A stretch of 38,701 bases of DNA from an uncultured Brachyspira sp. (GTDB lineage Bacteria; Spirochaetota; Brachyspiria; Brachyspirales; Brachyspiraceae), in NCBI GenBank assembly GCA_944392715.1, contig CALXXQ010000060.1, positions 1 through 38,701 of the forward strand, in the 5' to 3' direction. Below, piece by piece: positions 1-8,535 of the stretch (positions within the stretch are counted from its first letter, which is position 1; the number at the start of each line of letters is the position of its first letter). The notes beneath the pieces were generated by a model. That model saw only the letters and a program-made list of their open reading frames with translations, was not told the DNA's origin and ran no database searches. The translations under genes were made by a program, and so were the position numbers.

Positions 1-5
1 ATAAT

Positions 6-311
6 ATGTCAAGTTCTATGGCTTTAGGTATGATAGAAACTAAAGGTTTGGTATCAGCAATAGAGGCAGCAGATGCTATGGTAAAAGCAGCTAATGTTAG
101 TTTAGTAGGTAAAACATTAGTAGGCGGTGGTTTGGTAACAGTAATGGTTAGAGGTGATGTAGGAGCAGTAAAAGCAGCAACAGATGCAGGCGCAGCAGCA
201 GCAGCTAAAGTAGGTGAACTAATAAGCGTGCATGTTATACCAAGACCTCATGGAGAAGTTGAAACTATACTTCCTAATAATAATGCAGCTGATAGTGGTA
301 ATAAAGAATAA
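6..311 (+). CDS. eutM: Microcompartment hexameric shell protein EutM (BMC-H)
   Basis: Shell protein of the ethanolamine microcompartment; hexamers tile the facets and their central pores pass small metabolites. One BMC domain fills almost all of the 101 residues. Visible family marks are [20 protein letters not shown] near the N-terminus, the pore region [17 protein letters not shown], and the C-terminal [13 protein letters not shown], all very close to the canonical EutM/PduA pattern. ATG at 6 is the first start in the window; ATG at 18 is an alternative and matches the usual EutM N-terminus better. The upstream ribosome binding site is mostly outside the window. The gene is first in a tightly packed + strand eut operon that clearly continues upstream. 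Confidence 0.93.
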   Translation: MSSSMALGMIETKGLVSAIEAADAMVKAANVSLVGKTLVGGGLVTVMVRGDVGAVKAATDAGAAAAAKVGELISVHVIPRPHGEVETILPNNNAADSGNKE

Positions 312-331
312 TATATTATAATAGGTTTATT

Positions 332-1090
332 ATGAAAGTTTTAACAGAACAAATGTTAAGAAGTGAAATACTCAATAGAGATGTATCTGAATATTTTATA
401 GAGGAAGGGGTTTTTGTAACTCCTTCCGCTAAAGAGTATTTAGCTTCTAGGAAAATAGAACTTAAAATAAAATCCTCTAAGGGTAATGGTTCAAGTTCTA
501 CATCTAATCCTAAATCACGCGGTATAAGAGAAATAGAAAATATGACATCTTATATCGATTACGAGACTAAAAAAAAGTTAGATAATAAGCCTGAAAATTA
601 TACTCATCTATATAATAATGTACTAGTTCAAAAAGGTCATCCAAGAATAGTGCTTAGAGGTAAATTAGATAGTCTTCTTTCTTTAATAATAGATATACAA
701 TATGAGTTTAAAGAAAGACATGAAGATAAATTATTGGAATACCTTAAAAAATATCAAAAACTTGTACATACAATATTATATTCTGAGGTTACTGAGAAAG
801 ATTTAGAATTTGATACTATATTTGGATTGAGTGAGGAAGATATTAGAAAAATATCACATCATCCTAAAGAGTACTTTGGTTGCGATCATATATTTGTCAA
901 TTATGAGATGCCTTTCACGGTTATAAAACTTAATTTAATAAGAACTGCTGTTAGAGAGGTTGAATTAGCTGCATTTAATGCTTTGCAAAATGAAAGAGAT
1001 GATCTCATAAAGTTGTTAAATCGTATGAGCAGTGTGATATATATTTTGATGCTTATGGCATATACAGGTAAGGATGTATTGAATGATTGA
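332..1090 (+). CDS. eutT: Ethanolamine-type corrinoid adenosyltransferase EutT
   Basis: Transfers the adenosyl group of ATP to cob(I)alamin, supplying the adenosylcobalamin needed by ethanolamine ammonia-lyase. The 252-residue length fits the family. The N-terminal module has the TPSA motif (residues 30-33). The catalytic half carries FGLSEEDIRKISHHP and the helix LNLIRTAVREVELAAFNAL, closely matching enteric EutT. The CC-x-x-C metal motif of the enteric enzyme is absent: the only cysteine is in FGCDH. This suggests the metal-independent form seen in Firmicute eut loci (known of the family; not tested here). It lies 20 bp after eutM, and its stop overlaps the pduL start. Confidence 0.92.
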   Translation: MKVLTEQMLRSEILNRDVSEYFIEEGVFVTPSAKEYLASRKIELKIKSSKGNGSSSTSNPKSRGIREIENMTSYIDYETKKKLDNKPENYTHLYNNVLVQKGHPRIVLRGKLDSLLSLIIDIQYEFKERHEDKLLEYLKKYQKLVHTILYSEVTEKDLEFDTIFGLSEEDIRKISHHPKEYFGCDHIFVNYEMPFTVIKLNLIRTAVREVELAAFNALQNERDDLIKLLNRMSSVIYILMLMAYTGKDVLND

Positions 1091-1718
1091 AGAGCCAATT
1101 CTTATTAATGCACTTTCTAATTCTATTAGAAATGAAATGAAGAAAAGAAAAATTATAATGGTTGAAATATCTGCCAGGCATGTTCATTTATCTGAAAAAG
1201 ATTTATATACTTTATTTGGAGAAAATTATTCTCTTACTCCAAAGAGAGATCTTTCTCAGCCAGGTCAGTATTTAAGTGAAGAAAGAGTAAGTCTTATAGG
1301 AGCTAAATCCAGAATGGATAATGTTGCTATACTTGGACCAACTAGAAAAAATACTCAAGTTGAATTGTCTTTATCTGATGCTAGACAATTAGGGGTAAAA
1401 GATATAACTATAAATGAATCAGGTTATCTTGAAAGAGCTGGTTCTATAACTATATCTTCTAAAAATGCTAGTATAGAAGCTAAAGGTTCAGTTATAATTG
1501 CTAAAAGACATATTCATTTGAGAGAGAATGATGCTAAGGAGTGGGATTTACAAAACGGACAAATAGTTAAAGTAAAAATTTATGGTGTTAGATCATTAAT
1601 ATTTGATGAGGTTGTTGTTAGAGTAAGCGATAAATTTATGCCTGTTATGCATATAGATTTTGATGAAGCAAATGCATGCGGTTTATTGACACAGGGCTAC
1701 GGAGAAATTATTGTATGA
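1083..1718 (+). CDS. pduL: PduL-type phosphate acyltransferase
   Basis: Converts acetyl-CoA plus phosphate to acetyl-phosphate and CoA, recycling CoA inside the microcompartment. The 211 residues contain two PduL half-domains, each with a zinc-binding H-x-H pattern: SARHVHLSEKDL near residues 31-42 and AKRHIHLREND near residues 140-150. The N-terminal stretch of about 22 residues (IEEPILINALSNSIRNEMKK) is amphipathic and resembles the encapsulation peptides known for PduL. The start overlaps the eutT stop by 8 bp, which implies translational coupling. It takes the place of the Pta-type EutD found in enteric eut operons. Confidence 0.92.
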   Translation: MIEEPILINALSNSIRNEMKKRKIIMVEISARHVHLSEKDLYTLFGENYSLTPKRDLSQPGQYLSEERVSLIGAKSRMDNVAILGPTRKNTQVELSLSDARQLGVKDITINESGYLERAGSITISSKNASIEAKGSVIIAKRHIHLRENDAKEWDLQNGQIVKVKIYGVRSLIFDEVVVRVSDKFMPVMHIDFDEANACGLLTQGYGEIIV

Positions 1719-2563
1719 ATTTTTCATTTGAATATATTGATAATATAATCGACAGAACTAGTGAAAGTATAGAAAAAACTTTCAGTTTTGATAAAAATGA
1801 AAAATTATATGTGGGTGTAGATTTGGGAACAGCATATATAGTTCTAGTTGTTTTAGATTCAAAGTGTAATCCTATAGCAACAGAATTACAATATGCTGAA
1901 GTTGTAAGAGATGGTTTAGTTGTTAATTATTCCAAAGCATGCGAAATAGTTAAGGAATTAAAATTAAAACTTGAAGAGAGGCTTCAAACTGAACTTGTAA
2001 ATGCTGCTATTGCTATGCCTCCTGGTGTTAATGTTAAATCTGTTTCTACTCATAAATATGTAGCTGAAAGTGCTGGTTTTGAAGTATTGAATATAGTTGA
2101 AGAACCAGAAGCTGCTAATTATGTTTTAAAAATAGATAATGGTGTTGTTGTAGATGTCGGCGGAGGTACAACAGGTGTAGCCATATTTGAAAATGGAAAA
2201 ATGGTTTATACTGCAGATGAACCTACAGGCGGAACTCATTTAACACTTACAATAGCTGGTAATTATGGTATTTCCTTTAATGAGGCTGAAGATAAAAAAA
2301 AGAATAAAGATAATTCTAAAGAAATATTTAGAATAGTAGTTCCTGTGATAGAAAAAGTTGGAAGTATTATTAATAGACATATAGCTAATTATAATGTGGA
2401 TCTTATCTGTTTGGTTGGCGGTACTGTTTGTCTAGATGGATTTGAAGGTATAATAGAAAAAGAAACTAAAATAAAGACTATAAAACCAAAAAATCCATTT
2501 TTAGTAACACCTTTAGGAATAGCTATGAGTTTGATTGATAATAAATCTGTAAAAGAGGGATAA
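1715..2563 (+). CDS. eutJ: EutJ, Hsp70/actin-fold microcompartment chaperone-like protein
   Basis: Member of the sugar-kinase/Hsp70/actin ATPase superfamily, suggested to act as a chaperone in microcompartment assembly. The 282 residues match the usual EutJ length (about 280). The phosphate-1 loop is VGVDLGTAYIVLVVLDS, phosphate-2 is VVDVGGGTTGVAIFENG, and the adenosine motif is LICLVGGTVCLDGFEGI. The start is taken at 1715 because ATGA there overlaps the pduL stop, although the open frame extends to 1676. The exact biochemical role of EutJ is not established. Confidence 0.9.
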   Translation: MNFSFEYIDNIIDRTSESIEKTFSFDKNEKLYVGVDLGTAYIVLVVLDSKCNPIATELQYAEVVRDGLVVNYSKACEIVKELKLKLEERLQTELVNAAIAMPPGVNVKSVSTHKYVAESAGFEVLNIVEEPEAANYVLKIDNGVVVDVGGGTTGVAIFENGKMVYTADEPTGGTHLTLTIAGNYGISFNEAEDKKKNKDNSKEIFRIVVPVIEKVGSIINRHIANYNVDLICLVGGTVCLDGFEGIIEKETKIKTIKPKNPFLVTPLGIAMSLIDNKSVKEG

Positions 2564-2564
2564 T

Positions 2565-3224
2565 ATGGATGATGCTTTAATTAGAAAAATAGTATTAACT
2601 GTTATAGAGCAATTAAGTAATGCTCCTATAAATTCTATTACAGATTCTATATTTATACTTTCAAATAATGATAATTTTTATTTTAAAAATGAATTAGAAA
2701 GCATTGGGTATAAATTAAATATAGCTTCAAATGCAAAGAATATTAATATTGATAATTATAATACTATTGTGATAGATGATTTATCTGTTGAAATATTATC
2801 TTGTATAGCAAATCTTATATATAAAGATGATAATATTTCATTTATAATTAATGCTTTATTATCTGGAAAGAAAGTCATAGGATTAAAAAATATTGAAAAA
2901 TTTAATAATTATAAACAAAATGCTACTAACAAATTATTTTCTAAATTACTTGATTTAGAAAATACAGCAAAATCTTATGGATTAATTGTATCTGAAAATA
3001 AAACTTTTTTATCTTATTTTAGAAAAATGGATGTAAAAAGTGATATAAGCAATACTTTTGATCTAACAGATAAAAAGATAATTACTGAATCTGATATTTT
3101 AGGCATTATTAATAAATATTCATCTATTGCGGTTAATAATAAAGCTATTATTACACCGCTTGTTATTGATTATATTAAAGATAATAAAATAAATATTATA
3201 TATAAAGATAAAGAGGTATTATAA
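2565..3224 (+). CDS. Ethanolamine-utilisation protein of the non-proteobacterial eut_hyp type
   Basis: A 219-residue protein lying between eutJ and eutN, the position occupied in Firmicute eut loci by the uncharacterised family modelled as TIGR02536. The N-terminus (ALIRKIVLTVIEQLSN) is an amphipathic helix of the kind that targets cargo to shells. The middle has alternating beta strands and helices suggestive of a flavodoxin-like alpha/beta fold (SIFILSNND, TIVIDDLS, FIINALLSGKKVIGLK). No catalytic motif can be seen. A PduM-like structural role is possible. It starts 1 base after eutJ and ends directly against the eutN start. Family placement rests mainly on context and general appearance. 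Confidence 0.7.
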   Translation: MDDALIRKIVLTVIEQLSNAPINSITDSIFILSNNDNFYFKNELESIGYKLNIASNAKNINIDNYNTIVIDDLSVEILSCIANLIYKDDNISFIINALLSGKKVIGLKNIEKFNNYKQNATNKLFSKLLDLENTAKSYGLIVSENKTFLSYFRKMDVKSDISNTFDLTDKKIITESDILGIINKYSSIAVNNKAIITPLVIDYIKDNKINIIYKDKEVL

Positions 3225-3497
3225 ATGGTATTGGCAAAAGTAATAGGAAGTGTATGGGCTACTAAAAAAGAAGATAGCCTATCTGGGAATAAACTTTTAA
3301 TTACCAGATGTTTTGAACCTGATACTAATAAGGATTTAGATATCATTATAGCATGCGACTATATAGGTGCTGGTATTGGAGATATTGTTATTATAACTTC
3401 TGGAAGCGGTGCTAGAAAAGCGCAGGGAGATAAAGAAATGCTTCCAATAGATGCAGTTATAGTTGGTATTGTAGATCAAGTTGATTTAAATAAATAA
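3225..3497 (+). CDS. eutN: Microcompartment pentameric vertex protein EutN (BMC-P)
   Basis: EutN/CcmL-family protein that forms pentamers capping the vertices of the shell. The 90-residue length is typical. Family marks are the N-terminal AKVIGSVWATKK, the segment LLITRCFEP, and the GAGIGDIVIITSGSGARKA loop, followed by PIDAVIVGIVDQVD. The ATG at 3225 abuts the previous stop with no spacer, and the SD-like AAGAGG sits inside the upstream gene. Confidence 0.93.
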   Translation: MVLAKVIGSVWATKKEDSLSGNKLLITRCFEPDTNKDLDIIIACDYIGAGIGDIVIITSGSGARKAQGDKEMLPIDAVIVGIVDQVDLNK

Positions 3498-3513
3498 AAA
3501 ATGAAGGTTTGCT

Positions 3514-4884
3514 ATGAGTTTGAAAGAAAAAATATATAATGCTGGTATTGTTGGAGCTGGCGGAGCAGGTTTTCCATCACATATAAAATTACCAGAGAAA
3601 GTAGAATATTTAATAGCTAATGCAGCAGAATGTGAGCCGCTTTTAAAAACAGATCAATTTATTATGCTTAAATATGCTGAAAAAATAGTTAAAGCATTAG
3701 CTATTATAGGCAAAGAGATATCAGCTGAACATATTGTTATCGGAACTAAAAAGAAATATGTTAAACAGATAGAAGCTTTGCAAAAGGCTATCAAAGAAGA
3801 AAATGCTCCAATAGAAATCAAAACATTCAAAAGTTTTTATCCTTTGGGAGATGAGCAGACTTTAGTATATAATATTACTAAAAGAGCAATTAAAGCAGGC
3901 GGAATACCTTTGGAAGTTGGATGTGTTGTTTTTAATGTAGCAACTTTATGCAATATTTATGATAGTTTGAATGATATTCCTGTAACTTCAAAATATATAT
4001 CTATTTTAGGAGAGGTTGATAAACCTAGTATTATAAAGGTTCCTATAGGTACAAATTTGAGAGAAATTTTATCAAGAGTTGGAGTAACAGATAATAATAA
4101 ATATGTTATAGTTGGCGGACCTATGATGGGTAAATATCATCATATAAACAGCACTGAAAATCTTTTTGTTAAAAAAACTACAGGTGCATTAATAGTTATT
4201 GATGAGGATCATTATTTAGTTAAAAAGAAAAATATAAATTATTCTAAAATTGTATCGCTTGCAAAATGTTCTTGTATACAATGCAGTTTCTGTTCTGAAT
4301 TATGTCCTAGAAATTTATTAGGTCATAAAATTAATCCTCATTTGGTAATGCGTTCAGTTGCTTTTGCAGATTTGGAAAATATTGAAAATAATAATGAGCA
4401 TGTTTTAGATAAATTAAAAGAAGCATATTTTTGCTGCGAATGCGGTATATGTGAGCTTTATTCATGTCCTATGGGAATAAATCCTTCTAATATGAATATA
4501 TATGTTAAATATCTTTTGAGAAGTGCTAATATAAAACCTGATAAAAATCCAAAAGATACAGGAATAAATCCTTCTATAGATTATAGAAGAATTTCTACAG
4601 ACAGATTGGTAACTTTATTATGTTTAGATAAATATTATCATACTGATGTAGATATAAATAACCCTATAGAACTTGATTTTTCTAGGGTTTCTATTGGATT
4701 AAGTCAGCATATAGGAATGCCTGCATCTCCTATAGTAAATGTTGGCGATTCTGTTATTAAAGGGCAACTTATAGCTACAGTACCTATGGACAAAGTAGGA
4801 GCTAATATTCATTCAAGTATAGATGGTATTGTAGAAACTGTTGATACTGAAAAAATAGTTATAAATGGGGAGAATGTTAAATGA
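3514..4884 (+). CDS. PduS/RnfC-like Fe-S flavoprotein, probable corrinoid reductase
   Basis: RnfC-like NADH-dependent redox protein related to PduS, which reduces cob(III)alamin for the adenosyltransferase. In the 456 residues the N-terminal dinucleotide/FMN domain begins with GIVGAGGAGFPSHIK. Two [4Fe-4S] motifs are visible: CSCIQCSFCSELCP (about 251-264) and CCECGICELYSCP (about 307-319). The C-terminal domain has SLBB-like and barrel-sandwich features (VNVGDSVIKGQLIATVP). It is followed, with an ATGA overlap, by a PduT-like shell protein that also keeps its Fe-S cysteine. This supports electron transfer across the shell to regenerate B12 for EutT. That role is inferred; NAD+ recycling is an alternative. 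Confidence 0.85.
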   Translation: MSLKEKIYNAGIVGAGGAGFPSHIKLPEKVEYLIANAAECEPLLKTDQFIMLKYAEKIVKALAIIGKEISAEHIVIGTKKKYVKQIEALQKAIKEENAPIEIKTFKSFYPLGDEQTLVYNITKRAIKAGGIPLEVGCVVFNVATLCNIYDSLNDIPVTSKYISILGEVDKPSIIKVPIGTNLREILSRVGVTDNNKYVIVGGPMMGKYHHINSTENLFVKKTTGALIVIDEDHYLVKKKNINYSKIVSLAKCSCIQCSFCSELCPRNLLGHKINPHLVMRSVAFADLENIENNNEHVLDKLKEAYFCCECGICELYSCPMGINPSNMNIYVKYLLRSANIKPDKNPKDTGINPSIDYRRISTDRLVTLLCLDKYYHTDVDINNPIELDFSRVSIGLSQHIGMPASPIVNVGDSVIKGQLIATVPMDKVGANIHSSIDGIVETVDTEKIVINGENVK

Positions 4885-5426
4885 AGTCTATAGGAATGTT
4901 AGAATTGAATAGTATAGCTAAAGGTATATTGGCTACAGATTATATAGGTAAAACAGCTAATGTTAAAATTTTAAGATCTCATTCTGTTTGTCCGGGTAAA
5001 TATATAGTAATATTTAGCGGAGAAGTAGGGGCTGTTGAAGAATCTAAGAATATGGGAGTATCAATAGGCGGAGCTTCTGTAATTAATTCTTTTGTAATAG
5101 CTAATATACATGATAGTGTAATAGATGCTATTAATGGAACTATAGGAGATTTTCAGAGGGGTGCTATAGGTGTTATAGAATATTTCTCTATATCTTCTGC
5201 TGTTGAGGGTGCAGATGATGCTGCTAAGGCAAGTAATATATCTCTTGTTAATGTTAGATTGGGTTTTGCTATAGGCGGAAAATCTTATATTACTTTTACT
5301 GGAGATGTTAGTGCTGTAGAAGAGGCTGTAAAAGCTGGAGTAAAAAAGGCTGAAGATAATGGACTTATAGTTGATTTTGCAGTTATACCTTCTCCTATAG
5401 ATGATTTATATAATTCTATTTTATAA
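4881..5426 (+). CDS. PduT-like tandem BMC-domain shell protein with putative Fe-S pore
   Basis: Two BMC domains in tandem (181 residues; PduT is about 184) that would form pseudohexameric trimers. Domain 1 is roughly residues 1-90, with IGMLELNSIAKGI and FSGEVGAVEES; domain 2 is roughly 91-181, with IGVIEYFSISSAVEGADDAA and FTGDVSAVEEAVKAG. Cys37 in SHSVCPGKY matches the pore cysteine that ligates a [4Fe-4S] cluster in PduT. Its ATG overlaps the stop of the PduS-like gene, so the two are probably made together. It likely passes electrons or a cluster through the shell. Confidence 0.87.
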   Translation: MKSIGMLELNSIAKGILATDYIGKTANVKILRSHSVCPGKYIVIFSGEVGAVEESKNMGVSIGGASVINSFVIANIHDSVIDAINGTIGDFQRGAIGVIEYFSISSAVEGADDAAKASNISLVNVRLGFAIGGKSYITFTGDVSAVEEAVKAGVKKAEDNGLIVDFAVIPSPIDDLYNSIL

Positions 5427-5445
5427 TTTTTAGGAGCTATTTATT

Positions 5446-5748
5446 ATGTCTAAAAATAAGATACTTTATAATACTCAAAATATACATGAGCTCATAAGAG
5501 ATAAGTCTGGTGTTTTAGAACTAGATTCTAATATAATACTTACTCCAAGTGCTATGGATTTAGTTAAAACTAAAGGTATTACTATAGTCTATAAAAATGG
5601 CAAAGAAGATGCTTGTAATAATAATAATGGCTGCGGTAATGATGATATAATAAAATCCATAACAAAAATTTTAATAGATAAATATAATATAACAGATGAA
5701 AAAATTATAAAAAAAGTAATAATTGAAGTATTAAAAGGAATTAATTGA
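5446..5748 (+). CDS. Stand-alone EutQ/EutT N-terminal (TPSA) module
   Basis: A 100-residue protein. Residues 28-50 contain NIILTPSAMDLVKTKGITIV, which parallels the N-terminal module of EutT in this window (TPSAKEYLASRKIEL) and, from memory, that of enteric EutQ. After an Asn/Cys-rich linker (CNNNNGCG) the C-terminal half, IIKSITKILIDKYNITDEKI, is helical and resembles residues 70-100 of enteric EutQ. The cupin-only eutQ downstream (8536-8991) lacks exactly this region, so this looks like the N-terminal part of EutQ encoded as its own gene. Function unknown; assembly or cargo targeting is possible. It overlaps the next BMC gene. Confidence 0.6.
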   Translation: MSKNKILYNTQNIHELIRDKSGVLELDSNIILTPSAMDLVKTKGITIVYKNGKEDACNNNNGCGNDDIIKSITKILIDKYNITDEKIIKKVIIEVLKGIN

Positions 5749-6032
5749 TTATTTTAATGGAAAACTTAAATTTATCTATTGGAATAATAGAAACAACTGG
5801 ATATGTAGCTACAATAGATGCTCTAGATACTCTTTTAAAAACCGCTGATGTTGAAGTTGTAGATAAAGAATTAATAGGTGCTGGTATTGTTGTTATTATA
5901 ATAGCTGGGGATATTTCTAGTGTTAAAGAGGCCATAGATAGTGCTAAGAGTTCTATAGAAAAATTAAAACATAAATATAGATACACTATAATTGCTAATC
6001 CGCATAAAGATGTATGGAATATTATACCTTAA
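5745..6032 (+). CDS. BMC-H microcompartment shell protein
   Basis: Second single-domain shell protein in the window (95 residues from TTG, 91 from ATG). BMC hallmarks are SIGIIETTGYVATIDALDTL, the pore region LIGAGIVVIIIAGDISSVKE, and the C-terminal YTIIANPHKDVW. It is diverged from the eutM copy at the pore (GAG rather than GGG), suggesting a different permeant. Start choice: the TTG at 5745 overlaps the previous stop and has AAAAGGA at ideal spacing. The ATG at 5757 gives the conventional BMC N-terminus but sits about 18 bases from that SD. Both are plausible. Confidence 0.88.
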   Translation: MIILMENLNLSIGIIETTGYVATIDALDTLLKTADVEVVDKELIGAGIVVIIIAGDISSVKEAIDSAKSSIEKLKHKYRYTIIANPHKDVWNIIP

Positions 6033-6058
6033 ATAATTATTTAAAAGGAGTGATATAT

Positions 6059-7192
6059 ATGAGTATTAATGAGATCATAGTTTACATTATGGCCATATTT
6101 ATGGTATTAGGTGCTATAGATAAGGTACTTGGTAACAAATTTGGTTTAGGAGCACAGTTTGAAGAAGGATTTAATGCCTTAGGTTCTTTGGCATTAGCAA
6201 TGGTGGGTGTTATATCATTGGCACCTGTATTGGCTGCATTACTTCGTCCTATAATAGTACCTATTTATACAGCTTTAGGAGCAGACCCTGCTATGTTTGC
6301 TACTACTATTCTTGCAAATGATATGGGAGGAGCTCCGCTTGCTTTAGAATTAGCTCAAGATCCTAATGCTGGTCAATTTGCTGCTTTTATAGTTGGTGCT
6401 ATGATGGGACCTACTATTGTATTTTCTATACCAGTAGCATTAGGAATTATTAATAAAGAAGATCATAAATATTTAGCTTTAGGTGTTATGGCTGGTATTA
6501 TTACTATACCTATAGGTGCTTTCTTCGGTGGTATAGTTGCTGGATATAATATAGGCTTTATTATTAAAAATCTTGTTCCTATAGTAATATTTGCTATATT
6601 ATTAGTATTAGGATTAATATTTATAAGAGATATTTTGATAAAAGCATTTAATATCTTCTCTAAAATATTAGTTGCTGTTATAACAATAGCATTAGCAATA
6701 TCTATTGTTGAAGCTTTAATTGGAGTAAAAATTATTAAATTTACTATGGGAGGACAAGAGGTTACTATGGCGCCTATATCTGATGGTATAGCTACAATAG
6801 GAGCTATTGCTATAGTATTAGCAGGTGCTTTTCCTTTGGTATATGTATTTACTAAAGTTGCTAAAAAACCATTAGAGGCTATAGGTAAAAAATTGGGTAT
6901 GAATGATATAGGTGCAGCAGGACTTGTTGCTACTTTGGCAAATAATATTCCAATGTTCCAAATAATGAAAGATATGAATAATAAAGGTAAAATTATAAAT
7001 GTTGCTTTTGCTGTAAGTGCTGCATTTACATTTGGAGACCACTTAGGTTTTACAGCTGGATATGCTGAGGGAATGTATAGAAACATGATCTTCCCTATGA
7101 TAATTGCAAAACTTGTAGGCGGTATTACTGCTATTGTAGTTGCTATACTAATAAGTAATATAGCTTTAACAAAAGAAGAAAAATATTCTTAA
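6059..7192 (+). CDS. eutH: Ethanolamine permease EutH
   Basis: Polytopic inner-membrane protein that brings ethanolamine into the cell when it is scarce or protonated. The 377 residues form about ten hydrophobic segments. Family marks include LGAQFEEGFNALGSLAL, the conserved ATTILANDMGGAPLALELA, and FTFGDHLGFTAGYAEGM near the C-terminus. The start at 6059 is chosen because AAAAGGAG lies 7-8 bases upstream; the open frame extends further 5' but that part is poor in EutH character. It follows the shell genes in the same operon. Confidence 0.94.
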   Translation: MSINEIIVYIMAIFMVLGAIDKVLGNKFGLGAQFEEGFNALGSLALAMVGVISLAPVLAALLRPIIVPIYTALGADPAMFATTILANDMGGAPLALELAQDPNAGQFAAFIVGAMMGPTIVFSIPVALGIINKEDHKYLALGVMAGIITIPIGAFFGGIVAGYNIGFIIKNLVPIVIFAILLVLGLIFIRDILIKAFNIFSKILVAVITIALAISIVEALIGVKIIKFTMGGQEVTMAPISDGIATIGAIAIVLAGAFPLVYVFTKVAKKPLEAIGKKLGMNDIGAAGLVATLANNIPMFQIMKDMNNKGKIINVAFAVSAAFTFGDHLGFTAGYAEGMYRNMIFPMIIAKLVGGITAIVVAILISNIALTKEEKYS

Positions 7193-7223
7193 ATATAAAT
7201 TTTATTTTAATGAGAGGTGCTAT

Positions 7224-8516
7224 ATGAAAATAAAATTTTATGCATTAGTTTTATCTTTAATTGCCATCTTTTTTGCAAGCTGTAATAATAATTCAGCTTC
7301 AACTACTACAAAAACTGATAATACAGTATTATCAGAAAATAAATGGTCTACAAATACAAGAGCTAGACTTCAAAAATTAATTGATGATAATGGTATTAAA
7401 AGTGCAAATTATGATAGTAATAAAAAACCTTATGTTGTTTTTGACTGGGATCAAACTTGTATATTTAATGATACACAAGAATCTATGTTTAGATATATGA
7501 TAAATAATTTAGAGTTTAAAGCTACACCTGAAGAGTTTTCTGCTTTAATTAGAAAGAATATACCTAAAGATAATTTTGCAGCTGATTATAATAATAAAGA
7601 TGGGCAGCCTGTAAATATAGATAAAATAGGTGCGGATTTAGATTCTGATTATAAATTTTTATATGATAATTATATAGGCACTAAAAAAATGTCATTAGAA
7701 GAGATTAGAAAAACAGATCAGTTTATAGATTTCCAAGCTAAATATGCATATCTATATGAAGCTATAGGAGGAACTTTTAGTGCTGATATAAGTTATCCTT
7801 GGGTTTTATATTCATTTACAGGAATGACACCAGAAGATGTTGCAGCTTTAGCAGAGAGAGCTAATGATTATGCTTTAGAGAGAGAAATTTCTACTTATAC
7901 TCTTACTAGTCCTGATACTATGCCTGGACAAGCAGGTATTATATCTTTAGATGGTTATAAAGATGGTCTTAGAGTTGAACCTGAAATGGCTGATTTAATC
8001 AATGTTTTAATGGCTAATGGAATAGATGTTTATATATGTTCTGCTTCACATCAAAATGTTGTTGAAGTATTTGCTTCTTTACCTAAATATACATACAATG
8101 TTCCTAAAGAAAATGTTATAGCTATGAGAACTAAAAAGACAGCAGATGGAAAATTAACTTATGAATATGAAGATAATTGGCCTCAAACTCAGCAGCAGGG
8201 AAAAACAGAAGCTATAAAACTTACTTTAGTATCTAAATATGGCTATGGTCCTATACTTGTTGGAGGAGATAGCCAGGGTGATTATTATATGGCTACAGAT
8301 TTCCCTGAAACTCAATTGACTCTTATTATAAATCGTTTGAGAACAGATGATTTTGCTAAATTAAGTCTTATGGCAGTAGAACAAAAAGGTCAGGAAAATT
8401 CTAGATATGTTATGCAGGGCAGAGATGAGAATAAGGGAGAGTTTAGACCAGATGAAGCTACAATAAAAATGGGAACTCAAGAAGCTAAATTATTAAATGA
8501 TAATTTAGCAAAATAA
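7224..8516 (+). CDS. Lipoprotein HAD-superfamily phosphatase in the eut operon
   Basis: Predicted exported lipoprotein (signal KFYALVLSLIAIFFASC, lipobox FASC, then an Asn/Ser/Thr linker) with a haloacid-dehalogenase phosphatase domain. Motif I is VVFDWDQTCIFNDT (about 72-85), motif II lies around DVYICSASHQNVVE, and motif IV is VGGDSQGDYYMATD (about 344-357). Overall it resembles the PF12710-type acid/phosphorylcholine phosphatases (430 residues). It sits 31 bp after eutH and 19 bp before eutQ on the same strand. A role in freeing ethanolamine from phosphoethanolamine outside the inner membrane is my inference; the substrate cannot be read from sequence. Confidence 0.82.
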   Translation: MKIKFYALVLSLIAIFFASCNNNSASTTTKTDNTVLSENKWSTNTRARLQKLIDDNGIKSANYDSNKKPYVVFDWDQTCIFNDTQESMFRYMINNLEFKATPEEFSALIRKNIPKDNFAADYNNKDGQPVNIDKIGADLDSDYKFLYDNYIGTKKMSLEEIRKTDQFIDFQAKYAYLYEAIGGTFSADISYPWVLYSFTGMTPEDVAALAERANDYALEREISTYTLTSPDTMPGQAGIISLDGYKDGLRVEPEMADLINVLMANGIDVYICSASHQNVVEVFASLPKYTYNVPKENVIAMRTKKTADGKLTYEYEDNWPQTQQQGKTEAIKLTLVSKYGYGPILVGGDSQGDYYMATDFPETQLTLIINRLRTDDFAKLSLMAVEQKGQENSRYVMQGRDENKGEFRPDEATIKMGTQEAKLLNDNLAK

Positions 8517-8535
8517 GTTTAAGGAGTTAATTCTT

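Noticed and set aside
6463-7086. 207-residue open frame opposite eutH
   Set aside because: It is antisense to the conserved EutH frame, and its composition mirrors the hydrophobic codons of EutH.
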